From: Bacteroidota bacterium
GTDB taxonomy: Bacteria; Bacteroidota; Bacteroidia; B-17B0; Aurantibacillaceae
Direction of reading: 5' to 3'
Assembly (NCBI GenBank): GCA_005800865.1
Contig: SYEI01000340.1
Coordinates: forward strand, 1 to 6,496
DNA: 6,496 nt
The position numbers and the translations under genes were made by a program. The notes under the pieces are model-generated. The model was not told the origin of the DNA and made no database searches. It saw only the letters and a program-made list of their open reading frames with translations. Every line of letters starts with the position of its first letter. Positions within the stretch are counted from its first letter, which is position 1. Positions 1-6,471 of the stretch are shown here, in pieces.

Positions 1-1646
1 ATAATGGGCCTTGCACGGCTGGTGTTATTGCTGGAGGGCAGCTTAATTGTACAAATAACGTATTAGGAACAGCTGCTCAAACCGAAACAGGTAGTTTAAC
101 TGGACTTTCAAGTGGAACAACTTATTGGGTCAGAGTTATGCGAACTGGAACCGCTGCAACTGCTGGTTTTACGATTTGTATCAATTCTAGTCCAGATAAT
201 GATGAACCAACTTCGTCCGTTGTTTTGCCAGCAGTTACTGGCGCCTGTGCATACAGTGTGGGGAACATTAAAAACGGTACGCAAACAACTTGTGGAGGAT
301 TAGCAAATCCAAGTTGTGGTAGTTATGGTGCAGGCTCTGCTGATGTCTGGTATTCGGTAAACGTACCAGCAAGTGGAAATTTGTTTATTCAAACAGCAGG
401 AACTATGTCGATGGGTATTGCTAGCTATACAGGTACACCATGTACAAGTTTAACGCAAATGGGATGTAGTGAAGGGAATCCAGAAGGAGCATCAACTGGA
501 GCGCCTAGTCTTTATGTACCCGGACTAGCCCCTGGAACTACAGTGTATATAAGAGTTTGGAATAAAAATGGCGCTGCTCCAACGTCATTTAGTATTTGTG
601 CCACAAACTTAGGGCCTTGTGGAAATTTACCAAATAACGATTATTGTTCTAATCCAGCTCCAGTTAGTACATCAGGTGCTACATTTACAAGTGTGGCAAC
701 TAACAGTACTACCGCTGGAATTTATTCGGCTGATAGTCCTGGAAATTTAATTAATAATACTTGTTCTGGTGGTATTGGAGAAAATGCTTGGTTTTCGTTT
801 ATTGCTACTACAACGTCTCAATCTATCCCTTTTAGTGTAACTGGTTGTGCAGGTGGTTTAGAGGCGGAAGTTTTTAGTGTGGCGATTAATCCTTATGGCT
901 GTTGCAAAACGTTTACACCCGTTTCTTCTGGCTATCCTTCATGCACAAGTTATTCTATTGCCAATAATAGTTCAGGTACTGTAACTGCATCGCCACTTAC
1001 TATAGGTAATACCTATTATTTAATGCTTAACAGTGCAACTGGAACAACATGTAATTATACGGTAACGGGTTGGTCCACTAGCGGTATATTGCCAACAGAA
1101 TTAATTTCTTTTATTGGCTCTAATGAAGGAAAGTATAATAATATTGAATGGATTACGTCAAATGAAAATAATGTAAAATCATATACTTTAGAACATTCTG
1201 ATAGTGGTGATGATTTTATTCCAATTGCTACTATAAACGCAAAAGGCAACAACACATCTAATACAATTTATAGAGTATTAGATAATAGTCCTTTTGATGA
1301 TATTACCTATTATAGGGTAAAACATACAGAGATTGGAGGGATAGAAAAATACTCAAATATTATTAGTGTAAATTTGAAAGGTAAATATGATAATATTTAT
1401 AATATACATCCTAATCCGACAAACAGTAATTTGAATTTCGAGTTCTATTCTAAAACCAATAGTACTATAAATATTGAATTAATAAATTATGCTGGTGCTT
1501 CCGTTTTAAAACTAGATCAATTATTAGACGAAGGTAAAAATAACATCATACTTCCTATGGCTGAATTAGATAAAGGTGTTTACATCCTCAATGTTATTTC
1601 AGGAAAATCTGGAAAAACAACACATCACAAAATTATTAAAAACTAA
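1..1646 (+). CDS. Secreted repeat protein with C-terminal T9SS (type A) sorting domain, 5' end outside window
   Basis: The reading frame is open from the left edge (first full codon at 3) to the TAA at 1644-1646, giving 547 visible residues; the true start and any signal peptide lie outside the window. The first Met in frame (138) falls mid-domain, so it is not the start. Residues 1-60 end one beta-sandwich unit, about 66-200 form a second, and about 207-357 a third. The units share DVWYSV/NAWFSF strands, a G(T/N)TxY(W/I/L)xx strand near the end (38-45, 178-185, 335-341) and paired cysteines, resembling the pre-peptidase C-terminal-like adhesive modules of Bacteroidota surface proteins. Residues 362-460 (ILPTELISF onward) look like the fibronectin-III-like domain that often precedes the sorting signal. 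Residues 466-547 match the Por secretion C-terminal domain: an HPNPTNSNL start, KGVYILNV and a basic KIIKN end. Known for the family: export through the outer membrane by T9SS, with the C-terminal domain removed. The ligand or enzymatic role is unknown, and any catalytic domain would be upstream. Confidence 0.9.
   Translation, partial: NGPCTAGVIAGGQLNCTNNVLGTAAQTETGSLTGLSSGTTYWVRVMRTGTAATAGFTICINSSPDNDEPTSSVVLPAVTGACAYSVGNIKNGTQTTCGGLANPSCGSYGAGSADVWYSVNVPASGNLFIQTAGTMSMGIASYTGTPCTSLTQMGCSEGNPEGASTGAPSLYVPGLAPGTTVYIRVWNKNGAAPTSFSICATNLGPCGNLPNNDYCSNPAPVSTSGATFTSVATNSTTAGIYSADSPGNLINNTCSGGIGENAWFSFIATTTSQSIPFSVTGCAGGLEAEVFSVAINPYGCCKTFTPVSSGYPSCTSYSIANNSSGTVTASPLTIGNTYYLMLNSATGTTCNYTVTGWSTSGILPTELISFIGSNEGKYNNIEWITSNENNVKSYTLEHSDSGDDFIPIATINAKGNNTSNTIYRVLDNSPFDDITYYRVKHTEIGGIEKYSNIISVNLKGKYDNIYNIHPNPTNSNLNFEFYSKTNSTINIELINYAGASVLKLDQLLDEGKNNIILPMAELDKGVYILNVISGKSGKTTHHKIIKN
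114..602 (+). repeat. Two copies of a beta-sandwich module end inside the secreted protein
   Basis: At protein level, GTTYWVRVMRTG followed by FTICI (about 114-182) matches GTTVYIRVWNKNG followed by FSICA (about 534-602), spaced about 140 residues apart. A more distant third copy (GNTYYLMLNSATG, then CNYTV) lies at about 1005-1067. The copies have diverged at the DNA level, so this is an old domain duplication rather than a recent tandem repeat. The truncated left end suggests that more copies lie upstream. Confidence 0.6.
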
Positions 1647-1679
1647 AAAAGCCTTTCATATGAAAGGCTTTTTTAGTTT
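1640..1679. terminator. Perfect 40-bp palindrome, bidirectional rho-independent terminator
   Basis: The 20 bases at 1640-1659 are the exact reverse complement of 1660-1679, centred on CATATG. The core is AGCCTTTCATATGAAAGGCT, flanked by an A run on the left and a T run on the right, so either transcript forms a GC-containing hairpin followed by a U tract. The stop codon of the secreted-protein gene (1644-1646) lies inside the left arm. The convergent DUF3467 gene stops at 1722, about 42 nt away on the other side. One element can therefore serve both transcripts. Confidence 0.9.
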
Positions 1680-1686
1680 CAGATTA

Positions 1687-1709
1687 GTTCTCGACTTTGC
1701 TCGAACTGA
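1687..1709. repeat. Possible short dispersed intergenic repeat (TCTCGACTTTGCTCGAACTG type)
   Basis: Between the palindrome and the DUF3467 stop lies a TCGA-CTTTGC-TCGA pair (1691-1694 and 1701-1704) flanked by GTTC and an AACTGAC tail. From memory, short intergenic repeats of the form CTCGACTxxGCTCGAACTGACA are common in Flavobacteriia-like genomes. Only one copy is in this window, so its repeat status cannot be shown here. The hairpin is weak. Confidence 0.35.
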
Positions 1710-1721
1710 CAATATTCTAAA

Positions 1722-2033
1722 TTAAGCTTGTGCTGTAGGTCCACCGAAGCTCAATGGTAGGGCATTCATCTCACTATCCTTAATTTTGCCATGCATTTGC
1801 TCAAAACGAGTAACATTATCCGCCAAAGCTTTCATTAAACGCTTAGCATGTTGAGGTGTTAACACAATACGAGATTTTACTTTTGCTTTTGGTACACCTG
1901 GCATTACTTTAATAAAATCAACTACAAACTCTGTTGGAGAGTGCGTTATAATAGCAAGGTTTGAATATATACCTTCTGCAATCTCTTCAGAAAGTTCAAT
2001 GTTTAATTGGTTTTCAGGGTTTTGATTTTCCAT
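1722..2033 (-). CDS. DUF3467 family small protein
   Basis: This 103-residue soluble protein has no signal peptide or membrane segment. The body, from INIELSEEIAEGIYSNLAIITHS through FVVDFIKVMPGVPKAKVKSRIVLTP to QHAKRLMKALADNV (about residues 10-74), matches the DUF3467 family as I know it; the C-terminal tail (75-103) is variable. The function of the family is not established. The start ATG (complement of 2031-2033) follows the stop of the epimerase gene by 7 nt, so the two are probably one transcript ending at the palindrome at 1640-1679. In many Bacteroidota I recall the DUF3467 gene sitting near rpoC; here it follows a sugar epimerase, so its position does not clarify its role. The gene is intact and of normal length. 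Confidence 0.9.
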   Translation of the reverse strand: MENQNPENQLNIELSEEIAEGIYSNLAIITHSPTEFVVDFIKVMPGVPKAKVKSRIVLTPQHAKRLMKALADNVTRFEQMHGKIKDSEMNALPLSFGGPTAQA

Positions 2034-2040
2034 ATGTAAA

Positions 2041-3135
2041 TTATAATGTTTTTGAAATGATATTTAATATTCGATCGGTAGATTTTCCATCCCATAGTTT
2101 AGGAATAGCGCCTACTTTATAAGCGTTGTTTTCAATTTTTTTAATAAGCTGTTTAATAACAGAGATATCAAATGGGACCAAAGTATTTGACCCTTCCGTA
2201 ACTGTAACTGGTCTTTCTGTATTTGGTCTAAGTGTTAAGCAAGGTACTTTTACAAATGTAGATTCCTCTTGGATTCCACCACTATCAGTTAAAATAAATT
2301 TACTGTACTTAATTAATTTTTGAAACGCAAAATAATCTAATGGTTCAGTAAGCTTTAAATTTTTGTTATCTGAAATTTGATTCTTAAAACCAAACTCTTC
2401 TATTTTTTTTAATGTTCTTGGGTGAATAGGAAAAACAATATTATATTGTTTAGTTATATCTTGTATTAAATTTATTAATTTTTCTAACCCATTTTTTGTA
2501 TCAACTGTTGCAGGACGATGCATGGTCATTAACACAAATGGTTTATCTAAAAGATTCAAATCATCAATAATAGGCGATTTTTCTATTTCAGTTTGAAATG
2601 CCACCAAAGTATCAATCATTGTATTACCAACAAAATAAATCGATTCTTTTGGCACTCCTTCTTCTATTAAATGCTTGAGCCCACTTGGTTCTGTAACAAA
2701 GAAAAATTGGCTTAACTTATCAGTAAGTATGCGATTAAATTCTTCTGGCATTGATTTATCAAAACTTCTTAATCCGCTTTCGAGGTGAGCTAATTTTATT
2801 CCTAATTTATTTGCGGTAATTGCTGCGGCTAATGTAGAATTAACATCGCCAACAACAATAATTAAATCAGGCTGGTAATTTAATTTGATTAAATTTTCCA
2901 ATTTAATCATAATTTCTGCCATTTGTGAGTTTGGACTAGCAGGTAAAATGTTTAAAAAGAAGTCTGGCTCTAAATGAAATTGTTTAAAAAATACATCAGC
3001 CATCTTTTCATCAAAGTGTTGGCCAGTATGAACTAATTTTATGTCAAGATTACTAAATTGTTGTGCGATTTTTTTGAATTGAGTTACCTTTATGAAATTT
3101 GGGCGAGTACCAATTACAATTAAAATTTTTTTCAT
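2041..3135 (-). CDS. wecB: Non-hydrolysing UDP-N-acetylglucosamine 2-epimerase
   Basis: The 364-residue cytoplasmic enzyme of GT-B fold interconverts UDP-GlcNAc and UDP-ManNAc, supplying ManNAc-type sugars for surface polysaccharide. Visible family residues, counted from the chosen start, are the GTRPNFIKV loop (R11, K16), VGDVNST (D97), HLESGLRS (E119), MPEEFNR (E131, E132), MHRP (H206), HPR (H238), DSGGIQEE (284-291) and TERP (E307). These match the catalytic Asp/Glu and UDP-binding positions of the WecB/MnaA family, so the enzyme looks active. The frame can be extended to an ATG at 3168, but the 11 added residues precede the usual MKKILIVIGTRP family start, and a candidate -7 promoter box overlaps that upstream ATG. 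I therefore use 3135. No other glycan genes are in the window, so the polysaccharide it serves is unknown. The DUF3467 gene follows after 7 nt. The symbol is by family; wecB and mnaA are both in use. Confidence 0.93.
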   Translation of the reverse strand: MKKILIVIGTRPNFIKVTQFKKIAQQFSNLDIKLVHTGQHFDEKMADVFFKQFHLEPDFFLNILPASPNSQMAEIMIKLENLIKLNYQPDLIIVVGDVNSTLAAAITANKLGIKLAHLESGLRSFDKSMPEEFNRILTDKLSQFFFVTEPSGLKHLIEEGVPKESIYFVGNTMIDTLVAFQTEIEKSPIIDDLNLLDKPFVLMTMHRPATVDTKNGLEKLINLIQDITKQYNIVFPIHPRTLKKIEEFGFKNQISDNKNLKLTEPLDYFAFQKLIKYSKFILTDSGGIQEESTFVKVPCLTLRPNTERPVTVTEGSNTLVPFDISVIKQLIKKIENNAYKVGAIPKLWDGKSTDRILNIISKTL

Positions 3136-3167
3136 CAAGTTAGAATTTTGTACAACTAGTTTCAGCA

Positions 3168-3198
3168 CTAAATTACCTCAAAAAAAGAATTAAAACAA
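3168..3198 (-). promoter_or_regulatory. Candidate Bacteroidota-type promoter for the epimerase gene
   Basis: On the - strand a TTG (complement of 3196-3198) is followed after 20 nt by TAATTTAG (complement of 3168-3175), which matches five of the six fixed positions of TAnnTTTG. Transcription would begin near 3160-3163, leaving a leader of about 25-28 nt before the ATG at 3135 and starting downstream of the alternative ATG at 3168. The surroundings are very AT-rich, so a chance match is possible. Confidence 0.35.
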
Positions 3199-3229
3199 TA
3201 CTTTGAATAAGTGAGATAAAAAATAGTTA

Positions 3230-5128
3230 TTAATTAATCATCTCTACACTACGTTTCACAAACTTAGTTAGCTCTTCACCTTTTAATAAGCCTTGAGATA
3301 ATAAAGCTAAGTCTGCTGCTTGTTTTGCTAACTGACTTTGTTTAGCCGCATCTGTTTCTGCTAATATTTTACTAATTAATGGATGGTTAGCATTTACCAC
3401 TAAATTATACATATCAGGCATTGAACCATAAAAATTCATGCCGCCTCCGCCACCCATGGCTTGCATGTCTTTCATACGACGCATAAATTCAGGACGAGTA
3501 ATCAGCATCGGCGAATCTGTTTCGCTTAAGCTTTCAAATACGACTGAGTATTTTTCTTTAGCAACAACGCCTTCTACAATTGGTTTTAATTTAGTTTGCT
3601 CCTCCTCCGTTAATTTACTTACTTGACCGTCATCTTTCTTAATTAATTTCTCAACCGTATCACTATCCACACGCACAAATTGTGTGTTGTTTAATTTACT
3701 TTCTAAATAATTAATTAAGTGCGAATCCAATGGAGAATCCATTAATAACACATCATACCCTCTTGATTTTGATGCATCAATATACGTATGTTGCTCATCC
3801 ATATTGGTAGCATACAAATACACGACTTTGCCATCTTTATCAGTTTGATTGGTTTTGACATGAGCTTCGTATTCTTCTAAAGTAAAGGCTTTAGCTTCGG
3901 TGTTTTTTACTAAAGCAAACTTAGCTGCTTTTTCGTAAAACTTCTCATCGCTAATCATTCCGTATTGAACAAATATTTTAATGTCATCCCATTTTGCTTC
4001 AAAATCAGGACGATCTTTTTTGAAAATCTCTTCTAATTTATCAGCTACTTTTTTAGTGATGTGTGCCGATATTTTCTTCACATTTCCATCAGCTTGCAAA
4101 TAACTACGGCTTACGTTTAATGGAATATCCGGACTGTCAATTACACCACGCAACATCGTTAAAAAATCAGGAACAATGTTTTCTACATTATCCGTGACGA
4201 ACACTTGGTTACTGTATAATTGAATACGGTCTTTAGGCGCTTCAAATTTGTTAGATAATTTAGGGAAATATAAAATACCGGTTAAGTTAAATGGATAATC
4301 CACATTTAAGTGAATGTGAAATAAAGGCTCTTCAAATTGCATTGGATACAATTCTCTGTAAAAGGCTTTATAGTCTTCGTCTTTTAAATCCACTGGTTTT
4401 TTAATCCAAGCTGGAACAGGATTGTTGATGATGTTTTCTACTTGAATTTCATTTTCTTTTTCGTGACCTTTCTCGTCTTTCTCGCCTGTTGAAACCCATT
4501 CTGATTTTGTTCCAAAAACAATCTCCACTGGTAAAAACTTGCAATATTTTTTTAGTAAGCCTTCGATTTTCGAATTCTCTAAAAACTCTAAACTATCTTC
4601 GGCAACATGCAATACAATGTCAGTTCCACGAGTAGTTTTTGTATCTATTTCTTCAATTTGGTATTCTGGACTTCCATCACATTCCCAACGAACGGCTTTT
4701 GAACCTTCTTTGTATGATAAAGAGAAAATCTCTACTTTTTGAGCTACCATAAAGGCAGAGTAAAAACCTAAACCAAAGTGACCAATCACCACATTTTTAT
4801 CTACTTTGTCTTGGTATTTTTGTACAAATTCTTCAGCACCACTAAAAGCAATTTGAGTAATGTATTTCTCAATTTCCTCTTTTGTCATACCAATACCTTT
4901 ATCTTTAATGGTAATGGTTTTAGCGGCTTTATCAACTACCACTTCAATTTTTAAATCACCTAACTCACCTTTGGCTTCGCCCATAGATGTTAAGGCTTTT
5001 AGCTTTTGAGTAGCATCGGTAGCGTTACTTACTAATTCGCGTAAAAAGATTTCGTTATCGCTGTAAAGAAACTTTTTAATAATTGGGAAAATGTTTTCGG
5101 TTTGTACGTTAATTTTTCCAGTGCTCAT
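3230..5128 (-). CDS. htpG: Molecular chaperone HtpG (bacterial Hsp90)
   Basis: This full-length, 632-residue cytosolic ATP-dependent chaperone acts as a dimer in client folding and remodelling. The N-terminal GHKL ATPase domain (about 1-210) shows ELVSNATDA with the catalytic E31 and Mg-binding N35, DKGIGM with the adenine-contacting D76, TQIAFSGAEEF, and the lid GHFGLGFYS (116-124). A short charged linker (about 213-228) leads to the middle domain (about 229-500), which carries the ATP-contacting arginine in NVSRSYLQ (R341). The C-terminal dimerisation domain (about 510-632) has MRRMKDMQAM, a five-Gly run (559-563) and FYGSMPDMYNLVVNANHPL, a form I associate with Bacteroidota. The ATG at 5128 begins at the usual family start, and no key residue is missing. 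No CIRCE-type inverted repeat is visible upstream. There is no clear terminator after the stop, so some read-through into the epimerase gene 94 bp downstream is possible. Confidence 0.98.
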   Translation of the reverse strand: MSTGKINVQTENIFPIIKKFLYSDNEIFLRELVSNATDATQKLKALTSMGEAKGELGDLKIEVVVDKAAKTITIKDKGIGMTKEEIEKYITQIAFSGAEEFVQKYQDKVDKNVVIGHFGLGFYSAFMVAQKVEIFSLSYKEGSKAVRWECDGSPEYQIEEIDTKTTRGTDIVLHVAEDSLEFLENSKIEGLLKKYCKFLPVEIVFGTKSEWVSTGEKDEKGHEKENEIQVENIINNPVPAWIKKPVDLKDEDYKAFYRELYPMQFEEPLFHIHLNVDYPFNLTGILYFPKLSNKFEAPKDRIQLYSNQVFVTDNVENIVPDFLTMLRGVIDSPDIPLNVSRSYLQADGNVKKISAHITKKVADKLEEIFKKDRPDFEAKWDDIKIFVQYGMISDEKFYEKAAKFALVKNTEAKAFTLEEYEAHVKTNQTDKDGKVVYLYATNMDEQHTYIDASKSRGYDVLLMDSPLDSHLINYLESKLNNTQFVRVDSDTVEKLIKKDDGQVSKLTEEEQTKLKPIVEGVVAKEKYSVVFESLSETDSPMLITRPEFMRRMKDMQAMGGGGGMNFYGSMPDMYNLVVNANHPLISKILAETDAAKQSQLAKQAADLALLSQGLLKGEELTKFVKRSVEMIN

Positions 5129-5199
5129 GTTTTAAATATTTAGGGTTTAGTATATAAATTTTTTCCGCTTTGTACTTGATTTAAGTATGATTTAGGTTA

Positions 5200-5226
5200 C
5201 AAAATACGAAGTAATTTTTTTATCAA
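5200..5226 (-). promoter_or_regulatory. Candidate promoter for htpG
   Basis: On the - strand a TTG (complement of 5224-5226), a 17-nt spacer and TATTTTG (complement of 5200-5206) resemble the Bacteroidota TTG / TAnnTTTG promoter, with one base missing from the -7 box. The leader would be about 65 nt. The match is weak in AT-rich DNA, and the TTG lies in the outer arm of the neighbouring hairpin region. Confidence 0.22.
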
Positions 5227-5234
5227 GGTGATGA

Positions 5235-5274
5235 AAAAAATCTTTGCGTAGCAATGACTACGGAAATATTTTTT
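5235..5274. repeat. Long imperfect hairpin in the fabH-htpG gap
   Basis: AAAAAAT (5235-5241) pairs with ATTTTTT (5268-5274). After a C/T mismatch TTT pairs with AAA, after a G/G mismatch CGTAG (5247-5251) pairs with CTACG (5258-5262), and the loop is CAATGA. This gives 15 of 17 positions paired. An outer ATCAA/TTGAT pair (5222-5226 and 5284-5288) extends the symmetry. It could be a REP-like or MITE-like element or a structured RNA. It is not placed as a terminator of a neighbouring gene, because fabH already has one. Confidence 0.55.
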
Positions 5275-5305
5275 GAAGAAACATTGATGAAAAAGAACGA
5301 GTATT

Positions 5306-5346
5306 TTTGACTAAATTATAGTTAAACCAAGTACCGTATAGTCAAA
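5306..5346. repeat. 8-bp inverted repeat TTTGACTA / TAGTCAAA
   Basis: TTTGACTA at 5306-5313 is exactly complementary to TAGTCAAA at 5339-5346, with a 25-nt interval. ACTA (5310-5313) could instead pair with TAGT at 5319-5322, so two alternative folds are possible. The function is unknown, and a chance occurrence in AT-rich DNA is possible. Confidence 0.35.
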
Positions 5347-5391
5347 GGTTGTACCAATAGGCTAGAAGGTGACAAAATGACAAGGTGTTTT

Positions 5392-5436
5392 AAATAAAAA
5401 GTCTTCTTAATTTGAACTAAGAAGACTTTTTTATTT
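5392..5436 (-). terminator. Rho-independent terminator of fabH
   Basis: GTCTTCTTA (5401-5409) and TAAGAAGAC (5418-5426) form a perfect 9-bp stem with an 8-nt loop. An A run (5396-5400) on the left and a T run (5427-5432) on the right flank it and lengthen the stem. Read on the - strand, the hairpin is followed by a U tract and lies about 18-28 nt after the fabH stop codon. It makes fabH the last gene of its transcript. By symmetry it could also act on + strand transcripts. Confidence 0.88.
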
Positions 5437-5453
5437 ATCATAAGTATTAAATA

Positions 5454-6440
5454 CTAATAACTCCACTTCAAATAAATACCACCCCAGGTAAAACCGGCAC
5501 CAAATGTGGTTAGTATCAAGTTGTCTCCTTTTTTAAGCAAGTGTTCCCATTCGGCGAGGCAAAGTGGTAAAGTTGCAGAAGTCGTATTTCCGTATTTTTG
5601 AATATTTAGCATTACTTTATCCATGCTAATTCCCATTCGATTGGCTGTAGCGTCAATGATGCGTTTGTTTGCTTGATGGGGTACTAAATAAGCGACATCT
5701 TCTGCTTTTAAATGGTTGCGTTCCATCATTTCGGCAGCAACGTCAGCCATTTTAATAACAGCTACTTTAAACACAGCTTGTCCGTCCATTTCTACAAAGT
5801 GTTGTTTATTGGCAATAGTTTCAACGGTCGGAGGAAATAAACTTCCACCAGCTGGTTGGTATAAATATTTTTTACCACTTCCATCAGAGTACATTTTACT
5901 ATCTATTATTCCCGTGCCATCTGTAGTAGGTTCTAATAAAACAACTCCTGCGCCATCGCCAAATAAAATGGAGGTTTTACGATCTGTATAATCCACAATG
6001 CTGCTCATTTTGTCAGAACCAATCACTAGTATTTTTTTATGAGTTCCTGTTTCAATAAATTTTGTGGCGGCTGTTAAAGCATAAATAAAACTTGAACAAG
6101 CTGCTTGTATATCAAAGCCCCAGGCATTAGTGGCGCCAATCATATCACTTACAATATTAGCGGTTGCTGGGTATTGATGATCGGGAGTAACAGTGGCTAC
6201 AATAGTCAAATCAATTTCTAAAGGAGATAAATTCTTTTTCTCTAATAATTTTTTTGCTGCTTCGGCTGCCATAAACGCAGTAGCTTTATCCTTATCTTTT
6301 AGTATTCGACGTTCACTTATTCCTGAGCGAGACATGATCCATTCATTATTGGTGTCTACCATTTTCTCTAACTCTTGGTTATTTAAAATATAATCTGGAA
6401 CATAAGCAGATACAGCGGTTATTGCGGCAGTTATTTTCAT
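5454..6440 (-). CDS. fabH: Beta-ketoacyl-ACP synthase III (FabH family)
   Basis: This 328-residue thiolase-fold enzyme is expected to condense acetyl- or branched acyl-CoA with malonyl-ACP to start type II fatty-acid synthesis in the cytoplasm. The catalytic triad is visible: C115 in DIQAACSSF, H255 in LVPHQANKRI and N285 in KYGNTTSAT. Also present are NNEWIMSRSGI (32-41, with the CoA-contacting W34 and R38), GDGAGVVLL (161-169) and the C-terminal FGAGFTWGGIYLKW. The length and the ATG at 6440 fit the family start. A terminator follows closely, so no accB/accC genes are co-transcribed downstream, unlike the rpmF-fabH-accBC arrangement I recall for Bacteroidota. This may therefore be a second FabH paralogue, possibly with different primer specificity or serving another pathway; sequence alone does not decide this. 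The gene upstream is outside the window. Confidence 0.95.
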   Translation of the reverse strand: MKITAAITAVSAYVPDYILNNQELEKMVDTNNEWIMSRSGISERRILKDKDKATAFMAAEAAKKLLEKKNLSPLEIDLTIVATVTPDHQYPATANIVSDMIGATNAWGFDIQAACSSFIYALTAATKFIETGTHKKILVIGSDKMSSIVDYTDRKTSILFGDGAGVVLLEPTTDGTGIIDSKMYSDGSGKKYLYQPAGGSLFPPTVETIANKQHFVEMDGQAVFKVAVIKMADVAAEMMERNHLKAEDVAYLVPHQANKRIIDATANRMGISMDKVMLNIQKYGNTTSATLPLCLAEWEHLLKKGDNLILTTFGAGFTWGGIYLKWSY

Positions 6441-6463
6441 TTTACTTTAAATTATTAGGTTCG

Positions 6464-6471
6464 CAAATGTA
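6464..6471 (-). promoter_or_regulatory. Candidate -7 box (TACATTTG) for fabH
   Basis: The complement of 6464-6471 reads TACATTTG, a full match to the Bacteroidota -7 consensus TAnnTTTG, and is followed by C, as is common. Transcription would start near 6459, about 20 nt before the ATG. No clear TTTG is seen at the expected -33 distance (around 6489-6494), and the region is cut by the window edge. Confidence 0.35.

Larger units (their letters stand above)
5129..5453. other. 325-bp non-coding gap between fabH and htpG
   Basis: No credible ORF, tRNA or protein remnant is seen here on either strand. The right end holds the fabH terminator, the left end the AT-rich leader of htpG, and the middle a long imperfect hairpin (5235-5274), an inverted repeat (5306-5346) and the near-tandem TGACAAAATGACAA (5370-5383). 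The gap is long compared with the other spacers in the window. Confidence 0.7.

Noticed and set aside
138..303. ATG at 138 as the gene start and the small + strand ORF at 112-303
   Set aside because: The long frame is open to the left edge and the ATG at 138 is inside a beta-sandwich module; 112-303 is an out-of-frame shadow of the same gene.
3136..3229. Terminator between htpG and the epimerase gene
   Set aside because: The gap is A/T-rich but contains no stable GC-bearing stem followed by a U tract on the - strand.
3440..3454. Five-glycine run in HtpG as a repeat expansion or assembly error
   Set aside because: The frame is intact on both sides, and a Gly-rich segment at this point is what I recall for Bacteroidota HtpG proteins.
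5129..5260. Heat-shock operator (CIRCE) upstream of htpG
   Set aside because: No TTAGCACTC / GAGTGCTAA inverted repeat is present; the hairpin there has a different sequence.
5716..5991. 91-codon + strand ORF antisense to fabH
   Set aside because: It lies wholly inside a confidently identified gene, has no recognisable domain and reflects the codon pattern of the opposite strand. The same applies to 1055-1255, 2126-2323, 3438-3626, 4539-4742 and 6193-6393.
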